A DNA stretch of 64,000 nt from Burkholderiaceae bacterium (GTDB lineage Bacteria; Pseudomonadota; Gammaproteobacteria; Burkholderiales; Burkholderiaceae_B): positions 1-64,000 of the forward strand of contig SCSG01000032.1 in the NCBI GenBank assembly GCA_004322135.1. The letters are read 5' to 3'. The notes below the pieces were generated by a model that was not told where the DNA came from, made no database searches, and saw nothing but the letters and a program-made list of their open reading frames with translations. The position numbers and the translations under genes were made by a program. Below are positions 21,438 through 31,351 of this stretch, piece after piece (position 1 is the first letter of the stretch; each line of letters starts with the position of its first letter).

Positions 21438-22826
21438 ATGTCGCTTTCCCTGCAGCACTTCGGCCAGCTGACTTCACGCCTCAAGCTGGGCCTGTTCAGT
21501 CGCTCGTTCCTGCTGCTGGCCGCACTGATGCTGGTCAGTCTGGGGGCTTGGCTGCAGGTGTTCTTCAGCATGGAAGAAGGTCCGCGCGCCATACAAATGG
21601 CGCAACGCGTTGCTACGTCCGTCAGCATCACCCGATCGGCGCTGGTCTATGCTCCGCCCAGTGTAAGACCGGCCCTGATGCTCGATCTGGCCACCAAAGA
21701 AAGCCTGCGCGTGCAGCCACGTGAATACTCAGACAGGCTTGAGCCGCTGCCCAACTCGAACTACTGGAATCACGTCGCCGCCGAAATCAAGAAGCGCCAG
21801 GGCACCAATACGCAAATCATGTGGGCTGTCAACGGCATGCCCGGCATCTGGGTCAGCTTTGACATCAACAAAGACCATTACTGGCTCGTATTCGACAGGG
21901 AGCAACTGGGCCTGACGGCTGGCATTGAATGGTTCAGCTGGGGCGCGACTGCCCTGCTCCTGGCCCTGATCGGTTCTGCAGTCAGTGTGCGGTTCGTCAA
22001 CCGCCCCCTGGCTCAGCTGGCCAAGGTGGCCCAGCAGGTGGCACGCGGGGAAACGCCTTCACCGCTGCCCGAAAAAGGACCCCTTGAAATACGCGACATG
22101 AACATCGCGTTCAACCGAATGGCGCGCGACCTGAGACAAACGGAAGCCGACCGCGAAATCATGCTGGCCGGCATCTCGCACGACCTGCGCACACCGTTGG
22201 CGCGCATGCGGCTGGAAATCGAAATGAGCACCGTCAGCGAAGAGGCGCGCCAGGCCATTGACGAAGACCTCGCCCAGATCGACCACAGCATCGGGCAACT
22301 GATGGAATATGCGCGGCCGGCCGGCGCCGTACCCGAGCAGGGAATTGACGTTTCCGCCGTCCTGCATGACCTGTACGAACGGGAACGTTCGCACACCGAG
22401 TCGCTGGGCGGCCACCTTACCTCGTCCATCACAGGCGGGCTATACGCGCGCATCACGGCGCACGACCTCAAGCGCGTCGTCAGCAACCTCATCGAAAACG
22501 CCCGCCGCTATGGCCGTTCGCCCAGTGACGACAACGTCTACATTAACCTGGCCGCAAGGCCCGAAAGCGGCCTGGTCGTCATAGAAGTCACCGACCAGGG
22601 AACAGGGATCGCCGAGGCCGACGTCGAGCGGTTGCTGCGCCCGTTCTCGCGCGGTGAATCGGCGCGTACCGGGGTCAGTGGCGCCGGACTGGGGCTGGCC
22701 ATCGTCGAACGCCTTCTGGGTCAGGTGGGTGGACAGCTGAAACTGCTTTCACGCGCCTCAGGCGGGCTGGTAGCCCACATAGAATTGCCGCGAAGCCGAG
22801 GCAAAGGCCTGCCGCAGGAGGCCTGA
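21438..22826 (+). CDS. envZ: EnvZ/RisS-like sensor histidine kinase
   Basis: This 462-residue inner-membrane kinase has helix 1 at ~20-43, a periplasmic domain of about 115 residues, and helix 2 at ~162-185. A HAMP linker follows (residues ~186-240, NRPLAQLAKVAQQVARGE). The phospho-accepting His is H248 in the H box GISHDLRTPLARM. The ATPase domain has N box LIENARRYG, DQGTGI and GAGLGLAIV. It is the cognate partner of the upstream OmpR-like regulator. The Bordetella counterpart is RisS. Confidence 0.9.
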   Translation: MSLSLQHFGQLTSRLKLGLFSRSFLLLAALMLVSLGAWLQVFFSMEEGPRAIQMAQRVATSVSITRSALVYAPPSVRPALMLDLATKESLRVQPREYSDRLEPLPNSNYWNHVAAEIKKRQGTNTQIMWAVNGMPGIWVSFDINKDHYWLVFDREQLGLTAGIEWFSWGATALLLALIGSAVSVRFVNRPLAQLAKVAQQVARGETPSPLPEKGPLEIRDMNIAFNRMARDLRQTEADREIMLAGISHDLRTPLARMRLEIEMSTVSEEARQAIDEDLAQIDHSIGQLMEYARPAGAVPEQGIDVSAVLHDLYERERSHTESLGGHLTSSITGGLYARITAHDLKRVVSNLIENARRYGRSPSDDNVYINLAARPESGLVVIEVTDQGTGIAEADVERLLRPFSRGESARTGVSGAGLGLAIVERLLGQVGGQLKLLSRASGGLVAHIELPRSRGKGLPQEA

Positions 22827-22879
22827 ATCCAATGGCATAATGTAGACACAAATACGCCATTCGCAAGTCGGGAGTTCAC

Positions 22880-23428
22880 ATGAAAACGGTAGGCGACACA
22901 CTCGAGCCATTCAAAGTCATCGGAGTCAAGCCGGGGTTTACACAACACGAGGAAAATGGAGTATCCGCGTTCGAAGAGGTCACTGAAAGCTCGTTTCCGG
23001 GAAAATGGAAGGTCATCTATTTCTATCCCAAGGATTTCACCTTCGTTTGCCCCACAGAAATCGTGGGCTTCAACAAACTGGTCGACGAATTCGAAGAGCG
23101 CGACGCTGTCCTCATGGGCGGGTCGTCCGACAATGAATACGTAAAGTTGGCCTGGCGCCGGACACAGACCGATCACGCAAAACTCGCTCACTACCAGTTT
23201 GCCGACACCAACGGATCACTCATAGACCAGCTGGGCATCCGCGACCGCATCGAAGGGGTGGCGCTGCGCGCTACCTTCGTGGTGGATCCGGACAACGTCA
23301 TTCAGCATGTGTCGGTCTACACCGCCAATGTGGGGCGCAGCCCCGACGAAACCCTCAGGGTGCTGGACTGCCTGCAGACCGAGGGCATGTGCGCCTGCAA
23401 TCGCCAGGTAGGCGGCGCTACGCTTTAG
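22880..23428 (+). CDS. ahpC: AhpC-type peroxiredoxin
   Basis: This 182-residue thiol peroxidase reduces hydrogen peroxide and organic hydroperoxides. The peroxidatic Cys57 lies in [12 protein letters not shown]. The C-terminus has Cys164, Cys171 and Cys173 ([11 protein letters not shown]), a three-Cys layout like that of mycobacterial AhpC rather than enteric AhpC. No ahpD or ahpF reductase partner is adjacent, so the electron donor is unknown. The 3' end overlaps the convergent ispF by 11 bases. Confidence 0.88.
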   Translation: MKTVGDTLEPFKVIGVKPGFTQHEENGVSAFEEVTESSFPGKWKVIYFYPKDFTFVCPTEIVGFNKLVDEFEERDAVLMGGSSDNEYVKLAWRRTQTDHAKLAHYQFADTNGSLIDQLGIRDRIEGVALRATFVVDPDNVIQHVSVYTANVGRSPDETLRVLDCLQTEGMCACNRQVGGATL

Positions 23429-23903
23429 CCAGAAGCACCGCCACCGTGGCAGCAATGCCTTCTTTGCGACCCACGTATCCCAACCCTTCGTTCGTCTTGG
23501 CCTTGATGCTTACCTGATGCTCGTCCAGGCCCAGATCGGCCGCAATGTTGACCACCATGGCATGGGTGTAGGGCGCCATTCTGGGCCCTTGGACATGAAT
23601 GGTGGCATCAACGTTGCCAGCCACCCACCCCGCCGCCACAACCTTCCCGTAAGCTGCACGCAGCAGAACCCGGCTGTCGGCGTCTTTGAACACCGGATCC
23701 GTATCGGGAAAATGATGCCCAATGTCACCCAGCCCCGCACCGCCCAACAGGGCGTCGGTCAGGGCGTGCAACAGTGCATCGGCGTCCGAATGCCCGAGCA
23801 GGCCATGTGTGTGCGGAATGCTGACGCCACCCAGCACCAGTCTTCTGCCTTCCACCAGCGCATGTACGTCGAACCCCTGACCCACCCGAAACGGAATGTT
23901 CAT
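23418..23903 (-). CDS. ispF: 2-C-methyl-D-erythritol 2,4-cyclodiphosphate synthase
   Basis: IspF forms the cyclic diphosphate intermediate of the non-mevalonate isoprenoid pathway. Family motifs are GQGFDVHAL (metal-binding Asp and His), [30 protein letters not shown] and [15 protein letters not shown] choose the ATG at 23903 (161 residues): it overlaps the ispD stop as ATGA, and GGGGA lies 8 bases before it. An ATG six bases further up is too close to that ribosome-binding site. Confidence 0.95.
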   Translation of the reverse strand: MNIPFRVGQGFDVHALVEGRRLVLGGVSIPHTHGLLGHSDADALLHALTDALLGGAGLGDIGHHFPDTDPVFKDADSRVLLRAAYGKVVAAGWVAGNVDATIHVQGPRMAPYTHAMVVNIAADLGLDEHQVSIKAKTNEGLGYVGRKEGIAATVAVLLAKA

Positions 23904-24700
23904 AGCCATTTCCCCATCAACTCGAAATCGTCAGGCCATGTTACTTTGAAATTTCTTGCTGAGCCGGCAACAAGCATCGAGCTGTACCCAGCCCGTTCCA
24001 TGGCCGAGGCCTCGTCAGTTATGACAGCCCCATCGGCACGGGCCGCAAGCAGGGCCCGCAACAACGGACCCGCAGGAAACATCTGCGGTGTCTGCGCCAG
24101 CCACAACCCATCGCGCGATATCGTCGCGTGCACGACAAACTGGTCGCGGGTTTGGTCGCCACTGGCTGCCTGAACGGCCGAACCGGCGGCATGTAATCCT
24201 TGACGTGTATTCGTGGCGGCGCTGGTTCGACCGGCGCGCTGGCTCGTCTCGTCGATTCGCAGGCCACGCTTGACCGTGTCGGCGACAGGCAGGGCCAGCA
24301 AGCCGCCCGTGCCGCTGGCCAGGCACGCATCAATGAGACGGGCCAGCGCATCCGCAGGCAAGCCGGGGCGCGCCGCATCGTGCACCAGCACCCAGTCGTC
24401 ATCCTTCAACGCGGCTTCGCTCAGCGCCGCCACCACGGTATCGGCCCGGCGGGGGCCACCGCACGGGCTCCATACGGTGCGCGGCAGGCCCGCCAGCGCC
24501 GCCACCACCCGGTCATCGCCCGGCGCAACGCCCACCCGCACCTGATCGATGCGCCCGTCGGCCAGCAAGGACCTGACCGCCAGGCGCAGCATGGGCTCGC
24601 CACGAATAAGGCGATACTGCTTGGGCGCGGGTTGCGCACCACCCCGGGCACGCTCGCCTGTGCCGGCGGCGGGGACAATACCAATGATTTTCTTTGTCAT
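23900..24700 (-). CDS. ispD: 2-C-methyl-D-erythritol 4-phosphate cytidylyltransferase
   Basis: IspD couples CTP to methylerythritol phosphate, two steps before IspF in the same pathway. Motifs are [12 protein letters not shown] near the N-terminus, [22 protein letters not shown], and [12 protein letters not shown]. The 266 residues exceed the usual ~235 because of an insertion at about 152-188 (Thr/Ala/Gln-rich) between DTVKRG and RDGLW. The gene is divergent from mfd with only 29 bases between starts, and it is translationally coupled to ispF. Confidence 0.93.
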   Translation of the reverse strand: MTKKIIGIVPAAGTGERARGGAQPAPKQYRLIRGEPMLRLAVRSLLADGRIDQVRVGVAPGDDRVVAALAGLPRTVWSPCGGPRRADTVVAALSEAALKDDDWVLVHDAARPGLPADALARLIDACLASGTGGLLALPVADTVKRGLRIDETSQRAGRTSAATNTRQGLHAAGSAVQAASGDQTRDQFVVHATISRDGLWLAQTPQMFPAGPLLRALLAARADGAVITDEASAMERAGYSSMLVAGSARNFKVTWPDDFELMGKWL

Positions 24701-24713
24701 GGAAAAGAGATTT

Positions 24714-24719
24714 TATAAT
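24714..24719 (+). promoter_or_regulatory. Consensus -10 box just before mfd
   Basis: A perfect TATAAT lies 10 bases before the mfd ATG, so transcription would begin 2-5 bases before the start codon. The -35 position (about 24691-24696, TCTTTG) is weak. Confidence 0.45.
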
Positions 24720-24729
24720 GATAGGCTAA

Positions 24730-27700
24730 ATGGCCTCTAAAACTGCAGTCCGCCCTTCGCTTGCGTCCACCCCTTCGTTGATTCGCGCCCTGAAACCCGG
24801 GCTTCGATACGCTGTGCCCTGCCCGCCCGGATCCGGCGACGCCTGGCTGCTGGCCGACCTGGCGCGTACCACGCGGCAAACCCTGGTGGTGCTTTGCGCC
24901 GACCCGCTGACGGCGCAGCGTGTGGCTGAAGAAACACTGCTGTTTGCCCCGGAGCTGCACATAAGGCAACTGCCCGACTGGGAGACCCTGCCTTACGACA
25001 GCTTCTCGCCGCACCAGGACCTGATTTCCGAACGCCTGCAAACCCTGCACGCACTGATGCTCCGGGACGTGGATATTCTGACGGTACCGGTCACCACGGC
25101 ACTATACCGCCTTGCGCCGCCTTCATTCCTGGCCGCCTACACATTCTCGTTCAAACAAGGTGACAAACTGAACGAGGAAGCGCTCCGACGCCAGCTTACC
25201 CTGGCCAACTACAGTCATGTCACGCAAGTGACTGCGCCGGGGGAATTCTGCATCCGGGGCGGACTGATCGACCTGTTTCCGATGGGGTCGGCGCTGCCCT
25301 ATCGAATCGACCTCTTCGACGACGAAATCGAATCCATACGAAGCTTTGACATCGACACCCAGCGCAGCCTATACCCAGTCAAGGAAGTGGAACTTCTTCC
25401 TGGACGCGAATTCCCTATGGATGAAACGGCGCGCAATCATTTCCGCACGCGTTTTCGCGAAATCTTTGAAGGCGATCCGTCGCGCGCGCTTCCTTACAAG
25501 GATATCGGAAACGGCATTACCTTTGCGGGCGTTGAATACTATCTGCCGCTATTCTTCGATGAAACGGCCTCACTATTCGATTACCTCAGCGAGCAAACAC
25601 TGACAGTGACGCTGGGCGACATAGACAACGCCATGCAACGCTTTGCACAGGACACGCACGGGCGCTACCAATTCCTGAAAAGCGATCGCGAGCGGCCCAT
25701 TCTGGACCCACACACGCTCTTCCTGAACGTCGAATCCTTCTATCTGGGCCTAAAAAATTTCAGCCGACTGTCGCTCGTCCAGGGCGCTGACACGCACCCC
25801 GACTACGCCAAGGCGCCAGACGTGGCCGTAGCGCGCCGCGCCGAGGACCCTGTGGCCCGGCTGCGGTCATTGCTGAAGCACCCCAAAGGCCGCATCGTGC
25901 TGTGTGCCGATTCGGCCGGCCGGCGCGAAACACTGCTGCTCATGCTGCGCGAATACGGTATAGAGCCGGACACGCAGTTCGACAACCTGCACGATTGCCT
26001 CCTCTCGGACAGCCGCTTCTCACTGACCGTGGCGGCGCTGGATACTGGCTTTAGCCTGGCCTCCGGCGAACTGACGCTGCTCACCGAAAACAACCTTTAC
26101 CCTGGGCAAGGAACGACGACGCGGCGCAAGCGTCGCGCGCAGGAAGGCACCCATGACGTCGAAGCCATGGTGCGCGACCTGTCGGAGTTGCGTGAGGGCG
26201 ATCCCATCGTCCACGCACAGCACGGCATTGGCCGCTACCGAGGGCTCATCAATATGGACCTGGGCGACGGCGCCATGGAATTCCTGCATCTGGAATACGC
26301 CAACAACAGCACGCTATACGTACCGGTTGCGCAGTTGCACGTCATTGCACGCTACAGTGGCGCAGACCCCGAACACGCACCGCTGCATCAACTGGGCTCG
26401 GGCCAGTGGGACAAGGCTCGCCGCAAGGCGGCCAAACAAGTGCGCGATGCCGCCGCCGAGTTGCTGGCCCTATATGCCCTGCGTGCTTCGCGCGAAGGTT
26501 TCTCGTTCAAGCTGCCGCTGAACGACTACCAGACATTCGTTGAGGGGTTCGAATTCGAGGAAACACCGGACCAGACTGCGGCAATTGAAGCGGTCCTTGG
26601 CGACATGACTTCCGGACGCCCCATGGACCGCCTGGTATGTGGCGATGTGGGATTCGGCAAGACCGAGGTAGCGCTGCGTGCAGCCTTCCTGGCCGTGGCC
26701 AACAACAAACAGGTAGCCATCCTGTGCCCCACGACGCTGCTCGCTGAACAGCACGCACATACGTTCTCGGACCGTTTCGCGGACTGGCCCGTGAAAGTGG
26801 TGGAGTTGTCGCGCTTTCGCTCTACACAGGAGGTCAGCGCAGCCGTGGAAGGCCTGGGTGACGGACGCGTGGACATCGTCATTGGCACACACAAGATTTT
26901 GTCCAAAAGCGTCAAGTTCAAACGGCTGGGCCTGGTTGTCATTGACGAGGAGCATCGCTTTGGCGTGCGCCAGAAAGAAACGCTCAAGGCCTTGCGCGCT
27001 GAAGTGGATGTGCTGACGCTCACCGCCACTCCCATTCCACGTACGCTGGGCATGTCGCTGGAAGGCATCCGCGATTTTTCCGTCATTGCCACGGCGCCCC
27101 AAAAACGTTTGGCCATCAAGACGTTCGTGCGGCGGGAAGACGGCAGCACCATACGCGAGGCGTTGCTGCGCGAACTGAAACGCGGCGGTCAGGCGTATTT
27201 CCTGCACAACGAAGTCGAAACAATCTACAACCGCCTTGCCCGGCTGGAAGAACTGGTACCAGAAGCCCGTATCGCGGTGGCCCACGGCCAGATGCCCGAG
27301 CGCGAGCTTGAAGAGGTCATGAAGGGCTTTTACCAGCAACGCTATAACGTCCTGCTGTGTACCACAATTATTGAAACCGGTATCGATGTCCCATCAGCCA
27401 ACACAATAGTGATCCACCGCGCGGACCGGCTGGGACTGGCGCAACTGCATCAGCTGCGCGGCCGCGTGGGACGCTCGCATCACCAGGCTTATGCATACCT
27501 GCTGACCCCCGGCGAAGATGCCATTACAGGTAATGCAAAGAAGCGCCTCGAGGCCATTCAGACAATGGAAGAATTGGGCTCGGGGTTTTATCTGGCAATG
27601 CACGACCTGGAAATCCGCGGCACGGGCGAGGTCCTTGGCGAGTCGCAGTCAGGCAATATCCACGAGATCGGCTTTTCGATGTATTCGGAAATGCTTAATA

Positions 27701-28233
27701 CGGCGGTCCGCGCGCTGAAGGCGGGCGAAGAACCGGATCTGGACTCGCCCTTTGCCGCTTTGTGCGAAGTGAATCTGCACGCGTCGGCGTTGCTCCCAGC
27801 CGACTATTGCCCCGACGTGCACGCGCGCCTGAGTTTCTACAAGAAGTTGTCTCACGCCAATGATGAGGATGCCCTGATTGGCATCCAGGAAGAGTTGATA
27901 GACCGCTACGGCAGGCTGCCGGAGGCAGCACGGAATTTATTGGCAACGCACCGTTTACGTCTGCACGCCGAGCCCCTGGGCGTCGTCAAGATCGACGCCA
28001 CCGAAGCACAAGCGATGATTCAATTCAACGCAAAGCCGAATATCGACCCGCTGCGCATCATTCAACTGATTCAGACACGACGCAACGTCAAGCTGGCGGG
28101 GCAGGACAAGATCAAGATAGATATCAGGCCCGCGGGTGGAAGCAAGCCTGCCGCGCCGGCGGGAGCCCCAACGGCCAACGTCGTGAGCGCGCGCATAGAT
28201 GCGGTGCGCGACGTGCTCACGGCGCTGGCATAG
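24730..28233 (+). CDS. mfd: Transcription-repair coupling factor Mfd
   Basis: Mfd displaces RNA polymerase stalled at DNA damage and recruits UvrA. The 1167 residues have family length. Visible are the UvrB-like N-terminal modules (TLPYDSFSPHQDLISERLQ), the RNA-polymerase-interacting domain (REGDPIVHAQHGIGRY), helicase motifs (Walker A GDVGFGKTE, DEEH box, TATPIPRTL, QLRGRVGRS) and the C-terminal UvrA-surface domain. The start ATG lies immediately downstream of a TATAAT box, leaving almost no leader. Confidence 0.97.
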   Translation: MASKTAVRPSLASTPSLIRALKPGLRYAVPCPPGSGDAWLLADLARTTRQTLVVLCADPLTAQRVAEETLLFAPELHIRQLPDWETLPYDSFSPHQDLISERLQTLHALMLRDVDILTVPVTTALYRLAPPSFLAAYTFSFKQGDKLNEEALRRQLTLANYSHVTQVTAPGEFCIRGGLIDLFPMGSALPYRIDLFDDEIESIRSFDIDTQRSLYPVKEVELLPGREFPMDETARNHFRTRFREIFEGDPSRALPYKDIGNGITFAGVEYYLPLFFDETASLFDYLSEQTLTVTLGDIDNAMQRFAQDTHGRYQFLKSDRERPILDPHTLFLNVESFYLGLKNFSRLSLVQGADTHPDYAKAPDVAVARRAEDPVARLRSLLKHPKGRIVLCADSAGRRETLLLMLREYGIEPDTQFDNLHDCLLSDSRFSLTVAALDTGFSLASGELTLLTENNLYPGQGTTTRRKRRAQEGTHDVEAMVRDLSELREGDPIVHAQHGIGRYRGLINMDLGDGAMEFLHLEYANNSTLYVPVAQLHVIARYSGADPEHAPLHQLGSGQWDKARRKAAKQVRDAAAELLALYALRASREGFSFKLPLNDYQTFVEGFEFEETPDQTAAIEAVLGDMTSGRPMDRLVCGDVGFGKTEVALRAAFLAVANNKQVAILCPTTLLAEQHAHTFSDRFADWPVKVVELSRFRSTQEVSAAVEGLGDGRVDIVIGTHKILSKSVKFKRLGLVVIDEEHRFGVRQKETLKALRAEVDVLTLTATPIPRTLGMSLEGIRDFSVIATAPQKRLAIKTFVRREDGSTIREALLRELKRGGQAYFLHNEVETIYNRLARLEELVPEARIAVAHGQMPERELEEVMKGFYQQRYNVLLCTTIIETGIDVPSANTIVIHRADRLGLAQLHQLRGRVGRSHHQAYAYLLTPGEDAITGNAKKRLEAIQTMEELGSGFYLAMHDLEIRGTGEVLGESQSGNIHEIGFSMYSEMLNTAVRALKAGEEPDLDSPFAALCEVNLHASALLPADYCPDVHARLSFYKKLSHANDEDALIGIQEELIDRYGRLPEAARNLLATHRLRLHAEPLGVVKIDATEAQAMIQFNAKPNIDPLRIIQLIQTRRNVKLAGQDKIKIDIRPAGGSKPAAPAGAPTANVVSARIDAVRDVLTALA

Positions 28234-28294
28234 GATCCGCACGGCCTTTACACTGTTTACCACTATTCACTCTCGCCTTTATGCTGCCGACTCG

Positions 28295-29140
28295 ATGACT
28301 TATCTCATACTTCAATCGCCCAGTCTGAATACTGAACGCATCGAGAACATTGCCGCCATATCACGGGCGGGAGGAGTGCAGGTTCTTGGCAATACGGCGG
28401 CACGGCTGATCGATGTGGACGTCGATGAATCTGATGAGGTGGCGCGTCAATGTGAGGCGATGAGCCTTGACTACGCGTTCCTTGATGAAATCCGGCGTTT
28501 CAATGAATGCAAGATTCTGGCGATGGACATGGATTCGACGCTTATCAACATTGAATGCATCGATGAGATCGCGGATGAGGTGGGACGCAAGGCGCAGGTC
28601 GCGGCAATTACAGAGGCGGCAATGCGCGGCGAGATCAAGGATTTTTCGGAGAGCCTGCGGCGTCGTGTTGCCTTGCTTGAGGGCGTGCCGATCCAGGCGC
28701 TGGAACGGGTTTACGCAGAGCGGCTGCAATTGAATGCCGGGGCGGAACGATTGATTGCCGCGGCGAAGCGGGTGCGAGTAAGGGTAATGGTGGTTTCAGG
28801 AGGGTTCACGTTTTTTACCGAGAGGCTAAAACTGCGTTTGGGTCTGGATGAAGCCCATGCAAATACGCTGGAAGTAGTCGATGGAGTACTGACCGGGCGG
28901 GTGCTGGGGGACATTGTGGATGGGCAGCGCAAGGCCGATTGTCTGCGGGCACTGGCGCATAAATTGGGAGCGAAGCGGGATCAGATCATTGCGCTGGGAG
29001 ACGGAGCAAATGATTTGAAAATGTTGGCGCTGGCGGGCTATTCGGTGGCGTACAGGGCGAAGCCGGCGGTGCAGGAGCAAGCTGGTTTTGCATTGAATGT
29101 CAGCGGGCTGGATGGGGTGCTTAACTGGTTTCGGGCCTGA
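28295..29140 (+). CDS. serB: Phosphoserine phosphatase
   Basis: SerB makes serine from phosphoserine. This HAD-family enzyme has the nucleophile Asp78 and acid/base Asp80 in MDMDSTLINIECIDE, followed by VVSGGFTFF and a GDGANDLKML metal-binding motif. A ~70-residue N-terminal domain precedes the catalytic part. The start at 28295 (MTYLILQSP, 281 residues) fits the family; upstream in-frame residues look non-coding. Two overlapping inverted repeats follow the stop. Confidence 0.95.
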   Translation: MTYLILQSPSLNTERIENIAAISRAGGVQVLGNTAARLIDVDVDESDEVARQCEAMSLDYAFLDEIRRFNECKILAMDMDSTLINIECIDEIADEVGRKAQVAAITEAAMRGEIKDFSESLRRRVALLEGVPIQALERVYAERLQLNAGAERLIAAAKRVRVRVMVVSGGFTFFTERLKLRLGLDEAHANTLEVVDGVLTGRVLGDIVDGQRKADCLRALAHKLGAKRDQIIALGDGANDLKMLALAGYSVAYRAKPAVQEQAGFALNVSGLDGVLNWFRA

Positions 29141-29161
29141 TTTGGCGGTCGGCTCTTGAGT

Positions 29162-29237
29162 GGCCGTTGAGTTCTTAAACGGCCGTTTTAGCCGGGGCAG
29201 TTTTGCTCGGGTCGCTGCGGCCCCGGCTAAAACGGCC
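29162..29237. terminator. Overlapping, mutually exclusive hairpins after serB
   Basis: A perfect 17-bp inverted repeat (29181-29197 and 29221-29237) has a 23-base loop. Just before it, GGCCGTT at 29162-29168 can pair with AACGGCC at 29178-29184, which overlaps the left arm of the long stem, or with the AACGGCC at the far right end. No T tract is seen. It lies between convergent serB and the DUF2818 gene. Confidence 0.5.
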
Positions 29238-29290
29238 TTGCGATGGAGTGCGGCCCACGGGGGTAGGCCCACAGATTCAGCCACCGACAG

Positions 29291-29845
29291 TCACTCGGGG
29301 GAATCGTTGCTGTGGCGGTAATGGCGGCGCAAAAGGTAGCGGAATACAAAACCGGGGTATGCCAGCACCAGATACAGGCAAAGGGTAATAAGGTAGAACT
29401 CCCAGGTCTTGGGAAAGAAATTGCCAATATTGATTTCGAAGGCAAAGCCCAGTGTTCCCAGCATGAAGTACAGCACCAGCACTTCAAGAAGGCGCGAAAT
29501 GAATGGCTTGCGTGTACTTTTATTCAAATCACGCCAGCCAGCGTAGCTCAATACCAGGACAACCGCCACGGCCAGCACAATAATCTTCAGCACGAACAGG
29601 CCTACCGAAGCACTATCCGAGGGGATCACCAACGACCCTCCTACCCAGATAAGAATGGCGTAGTGCAGTCCGGCCAGCACCGCAAAGAACACAATCGACT
29701 CAAGCAGGCGCAGCCAGCCTGGCCGACCGTCTTCACCCTTTTGGGCCCAAGGCAGCACGAGAAGAGGCCGCTCTACGAAGAAAGGCAAGCTGGCAGTCGC
29801 CAATGCCAGGATGATCAAAATCCAGATTGCTACTGACTGCTCCAT
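29291..29845 (-). CDS. DUF2818 family membrane protein, extended form
   Basis: Its function is unknown. This gene is 9 bases downstream of nuoN, a position where betaproteobacteria often carry a DUF2818 gene. Both ends fit that family: LALATASLPFFVERPLLVLP at the N-terminus, and KTWEFYLITLCLYLVLAYPGFVFRYL at the C-terminus. At 184 residues it is about twice the usual length, with an extra central hydrophobic region (~70-135). It probably spans the membrane four or five times. A role with complex I is suggested only by location. Confidence 0.75.
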   Translation of the reverse strand: MEQSVAIWILIILALATASLPFFVERPLLVLPWAQKGEDGRPGWLRLLESIVFFAVLAGLHYAILIWVGGSLVIPSDSASVGLFVLKIIVLAVAVVLVLSYAGWRDLNKSTRKPFISRLLEVLVLYFMLGTLGFAFEINIGNFFPKTWEFYLITLCLYLVLAYPGFVFRYLLRRHYRHSNDSPE

Positions 29846-29854
29846 CGCCGTCCT

Positions 29855-31339
29855 TTAAAAACCCAGCGACGTCTGAATCGCGTGTACGCATAGGGCCAGC
29901 AACCCGCCTGGCAACACACCAAGGACAAGCAGCGCGAGCCCATTGATAGACATGAGTCCCTGCGGAATTGCCCCGGAAACTATCGCCGCCGGATCACCCT
30001 CGGGCTCATCGAAGTACGCCATCTTGACCACTCGCAAATAGTAGAAGCAGCCAATCAGGGAGAACATCACCGCCACCACGGCCCAGGCCACGTGCCCTGC
30101 GCCTACCAGTGCCTGCAGCACCACAAGCTTGGCGTAAAAGCCCGCCAGTGGCGGGATGCCGGCCAGCGAGAACATAGCCAGCAGCAACACGCCGGCCAGC
30201 ACCGGGTTGCGTCGATTCAGGCCCTTGAGATCGGAAATTTTCTGGCACTCGAAGCCCTTGCGGCTAAGCAGCATGATCAGTCCGAACGTAATGAGTGTCG
30301 TCAGGACATAAATGATCATGTAGTACAGCGCTGCCCCATAGGCGCCGCCCGTTGCCGACGGGTCGCCCGCCACCACGCCGGAGAGCAGGCCAAGCATGAC
30401 ATAGCCCATGTGCGCAATGGTTGAGTACGCAAGCATGCGCTTGAAATCGGTTTGCGCAATAGCCGTAAGGTTACCAACCGCCAGCGAAAGCACCGCAAGG
30501 ATCAGCAGCATGGGCTGCCAATCGAGCGCCACACTGTGCAGGCCCTCGATAAGCAAACGCAATGTCAGCACGATGGCCGCCAGCTTGGGCGCTGTGGCAA
30601 CCAGCAGCGTAACCGCCGTAGGCGCACCCTGAAAGACGTCGGGCAGCCACATGTGGAAAGGCGCTGCGCCCAGCTTGAACGCCAGCCCCGCCACAATAAA
30701 TGCGACGCCAAAAACCAGTGGCAATGTATGCACCCTGCCGCTGGCGATAATGTGGATAACACGCGCCAGGTCGAGCTCGCCCGTTGCGCCATAGATCATT
30801 GAAAGGCCGTACAACAACACCCCCGATGCCAGCGCACCCAGCACGAAGTATTTCATCGCCGCCTCGGTGGCTTCGACATTCTCGCGGCGCAGCGCAATCA
30901 GTGCGTACAGCGAGAACGACATAAGCTCCACGCCCAGGTACACGATCAGCAGGCTGCCCGCGGAAATCATGACCATCTCGCCCAGCAGCGCGAGCAACGA
31001 CAGCGTATACAGCTCGCCCCCGCGACTTAACATGTCGCGCTCTTCGGCGTACTGGCGACCATAAATGAGCGTGGCAGCCACCGTGACGTACGACGCAATT
31101 TTCAGGAAATGCGATAGCGAGTCGACGACATACATGCCATTGAACGCCGAACCGGCAACGCCGTCGCTCCACTGCACCGCGTCAGCCACTGTCACTACAA
31201 GCAGCGCCACCAGGGTAAGTAGAAACGTCGCGTGACGCCCCTCGGATTTGCTGAACGAGTCAAAAATCAGCACAACGCCAATCAATATCAGCAGCAGGAT
31301 TTCGGGTAGAGCCAGAATGACTTCAAAATGATTTTGCAT
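29855..31339 (-). CDS. nuoN: NADH-quinone oxidoreductase subunit N
   Basis: This 494-residue antiporter-like membrane subunit of complex I probably forms one proton channel in the arm. It has about 14 helices, with the conserved [19 protein letters not shown] and [17 protein letters not shown] motifs bearing the key Glu and Lys residues. It is the last nuo gene, 12 bases after nuoM. Confidence 0.96.
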   Translation of the reverse strand: MQNHFEVILALPEILLLILIGVVLIFDSFSKSEGRHATFLLTLVALLVVTVADAVQWSDGVAGSAFNGMYVVDSLSHFLKIASYVTVAATLIYGRQYAEERDMLSRGGELYTLSLLALLGEMVMISAGSLLIVYLGVELMSFSLYALIALRRENVEATEAAMKYFVLGALASGVLLYGLSMIYGATGELDLARVIHIIASGRVHTLPLVFGVAFIVAGLAFKLGAAPFHMWLPDVFQGAPTAVTLLVATAPKLAAIVLTLRLLIEGLHSVALDWQPMLLILAVLSLAVGNLTAIAQTDFKRMLAYSTIAHMGYVMLGLLSGVVAGDPSATGGAYGAALYYMIIYVLTTLITFGLIMLLSRKGFECQKISDLKGLNRRNPVLAGVLLLAMFSLAGIPPLAGFYAKLVVLQALVGAGHVAWAVVAVMFSLIGCFYYLRVVKMAYFDEPEGDPAAIVSGAIPQGLMSINGLALLVLGVLPGGLLALCVHAIQTSLGF

Positions 31340-31351
31340 GATTATCCGGGC

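Noticed and set aside
20518-24729. Shared 13-base string TAATGATAGGCTA upstream of ompR and mfd
   Set aside because: A match of this length is expected by chance many times in 64 kb; no other shared structure was seen.
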